A program made the translations under genes and the position numbers. Under the pieces are notes generated by a model, which worked only from the letters and a program-made list of their open reading frames with translations, did no database searches and had not been told where the DNA came from. DNA of 64,000 bases from Bacillus sp. REN3. GTDB lineage: Bacteria; Bacillota; Bacilli; Bacillales; Cytobacillaceae. The stretch is from assembly GCF_017912555.1 (NCBI RefSeq), contig NZ_JAERSD010000001.1, forward strand, positions 202,162 to 266,161, written 5' to 3'. Positions 62,470-64,000 of this stretch are shown here, piece by piece. The stretch's first letter is position 1; the number at the start of each line of letters is the position of its first letter.

Positions 62470-63417
62470 TTGGACCAACCGCTTCGGAAGAAAAACAACG
62501 GTCAAATCAGCATTGTACTGAATGCTCAGAGACGGAAAACGACAATGAAGGAATTGCCCGATTCGCAGCTGGTTCCAAAGTCAATCCCGCAGGAGCATGC
62601 AGCACTGAAGGAGATAGAAACCGAACTAGAGTCGCTTGTAGGGATGGAAGAAATGAAGAAGATGATCAAGGAAATTTATGCCTGGATATATGTAAATAAA
62701 AAACGGGAAGAATTGGGGCTTAAGGCTGGAAAGCAAGCGTTGCACATGATGTTCAAAGGAAATCCGGGAACGGGCAAGACCACAGTAGCTAGAATCATCG
62801 GGAAACTGTTCCAGAAAATGAATGTCCTTTCGAAAGGGCATTTGATCGAGGCGGAAAGGGCGGATCTTGTCGGCGAGTATATTGGGCATACTGCACAAAA
62901 AACAAGGGACTTAATCAAAAAAGCGCTTGGAGGCATCCTGTTCATTGACGAAGCTTACTCATTAGGCCGAGGAGGGGAGAAAGACTTCGGCAAGGAAGCC
63001 ATCGATACGCTTGTCAAACATATGGAGGACAAACAGCATGAATTCATCCTCATACTGGCAGGGTATTCAAGGGAGATGGAATTTTTCCTTACACTTAATC
63101 CCGGTCTTCATTCACGTTTTCCTCTTGTGATCGATTTTCCGGACTACTCGATTGATCAGCTAATGGAAATTTCCGACCGCATGCTTAAAGAAAGAGAATA
63201 CAGCCTAAGCCATGAAGCTGAAAGGAAATTCCGCGATCACCTTATGCAGGTGAAATCTTCACATGGCAAAACGGGTTTCTCAAACGGCCGGTATGTCCGG
63301 AATGTCATTGAAAAATCAATTCGGGCGCAGGCGATGCGGCTGTTGATGCAAAACCAATATGACCGGCATGAGTTAATGACAATCCGCAGCAATGATCTTA
63401 TTTTTTCTGAGGAGTAG
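62470..63417 (+). CDS. spoVK: Stage V sporulation protein K, CbxX/CfxQ-type AAA ATPase
   Basis: A 315-residue AAA ATPase needed for spore maturation. The conserved part begins LVGMEEMKKMIKEIYAWIYV, then Walker A GNPGTGKTTVAR, the pore-type segment DLVGEYIGHTAQKT, Walker B GGILFIDEAYSL, and arginine-finger region NPGLHSRFP. TTG at 62470 lies 5 bp after GAGAGGTGA. The in-frame GTG at 62461 is part of that site and was not used. Position after miaA-hfq matches B. subtilis. Confidence 0.93.
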   Translation: MDQPLRKKNNGQISIVLNAQRRKTTMKELPDSQLVPKSIPQEHAALKEIETELESLVGMEEMKKMIKEIYAWIYVNKKREELGLKAGKQALHMMFKGNPGTGKTTVARIIGKLFQKMNVLSKGHLIEAERADLVGEYIGHTAQKTRDLIKKALGGILFIDEAYSLGRGGEKDFGKEAIDTLVKHMEDKQHEFILILAGYSREMEFFLTLNPGLHSRFPLVIDFPDYSIDQLMEISDRMLKEREYSLSHEAERKFRDHLMQVKSSHGKTGFSNGRYVRNVIEKSIRAQAMRLLMQNQYDRHELMTIRSNDLIFSEE

Positions 63418-63452
63418 AACTGTTAACTGAAATGCTTCTTTTTCCACAAGGC

Positions 63453-63862
63453 TGTGTTAAAGCTGAATGTTGTTTTTTAAAGAGTTGATTGGAACGGAAG
63501 GGACTGACTCCTCGAAAATGCTAATGCATTTCCTTCGTGCGTGGGCGAATTCGCCGGAGCCTTTCAGTGTCCTGCGGGATGCAGCGGCAAGGTGGAGACC
63601 CCGCAGGCGCCCTTAGCGCCGAGGAGATAGGGAAGCTGAAGCGCTTTGGTCAGCCCCGACAAGCGCTGGCCGACTAAGACCGCCGCGTCCTGCGGCAACG
63701 TCGGCACTAGGACGTCCTGTCCGTCGAAGGGCCTGACAGTGAAGTCACTCTTTGACTTCATTGGCAGGAGCGAAGCGACTCGGACGGGCTAGTCGCTGAA
63801 GCTGGACCAGCTCCACTGACGCCCAGCGGAAAGCATGTCCCCGGAGTGGAAATCAACACCCA
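63453..63862 (+). repeat. Composite interspersed repeat: family A with embedded family B
   Basis: The 5' part (TGTTAAAGCTGAATG, TTGATTGGAACGGAAGG) and the 3' part (GCGGAAAGC, GGAGTGGAAATCAAC) are family A ends. Between them at 63638-63800 lies a family B copy starting GAAGCGCTTTGG. The segment CAGCGGCAAGGTGGAGACCC and CGCCCTTAGCGCCGAGGAG belong to the family A middle. No ORF of interest is seen. The remaining bases to 64000 hold only the terminator at 63900. Confidence 0.7.
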
Positions 63863-63899
63863 AGCCAATGTAAAATAATCACCATCCGTCTCGACGGCA

Positions 63900-63935
63900 G
63901 GGCAGGAGTTAGCTTCAAAAATTCTCCTGCCTTTT
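63900..63935 (+). terminator. Terminator-like hairpin at the right end
   Basis: GGCAGGAG and CTCCTGCC arms around a 15-base loop, then TTTT. It could end the spoVK transcript after the repeat. Confidence 0.65.
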
Positions 63936-64000
63936 AGCGTTACTCAACCATTCTTGAGTTTACATAGCCGAGAAGGATCACATAATCAATTACCAATATG

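Overview
The window comes from the chromosome of an endospore-forming Bacillaceae bacterium, a Bacillus-like Firmicute of moderate to low GC. It carries sporulation genes (dpaA/dpaB, spoIIIE, spoVS, cotE, spoVK) and almost all genes run on the plus strand behind strong AGGAGG-type ribosome binding sites. Gene order largely follows the ylxY-to-spoVK segment of Bacillus subtilis, so most assignments rest on both sequence motifs and synteny. The repeats and the respiratory island suggest a relative of Mesobacillus or Neobacillus rather than B. subtilis, but this is inference.

Layout. 1-430: a 52-bp tandem hairpin repeat, an interspersed repeat and a terminator. 497-8742: ylxY, mlpA, ymxH, dipicolinate synthase dpaAB, then asd-dapG-dapA, so the lysine/diaminopimelate pathway sits next to its spore branch. 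8893-14312: rnjB, tepA-ylzJ, spoIIIE. 14607-20255: a GntR regulator with a palindromic operator followed by a complete BMP-type nucleoside ABC importer (nupNOPQ-like) with a consensus cre site. 20770-29801: a diguanylate cyclase, then the ymfF-ymfH-ymfI-ymfJ-ymfK-ymfM(rodZ)-pgsA-cinA cluster. 30138-41370: recA (LexA box), rny, ymdB, spoVS, an M19 dipeptidase, a two-subunit 2-oxoacid oxidoreductase, miaB, ricA, cotE (two candidate sporulation promoters).

41463-53863 is an accessory island between cotE and mutS. It holds a divergent four-cluster ferredoxin, a TorD-like chaperone, a previously unlisted 27-codon ORF coupled to a Tat-exported molybdopterin oxidoreductase, its four-cluster electron-transfer subunit and an NrfD/PsrC-type membrane anchor. 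These look like one complex iron-sulfur molybdoenzyme (PsrABC/PhsABC type) for anaerobic respiration. After two small genes comes a two-component system whose kinase PAS domain carries a CxxC-x11-C motif close to that of the oxygen sensor NreB, then an ABC-2 exporter.

53988-63417: mutS-mutL, a small membrane protein, mreBH (minus strand), a 41-codon ORF, miaA-hfq and spoVK. The last 580 bp hold a composite copy of two interspersed repeat families. No tRNA, rRNA, CRISPR, phage or transposase gene was found. Most transcription units end in clear intrinsic terminators.
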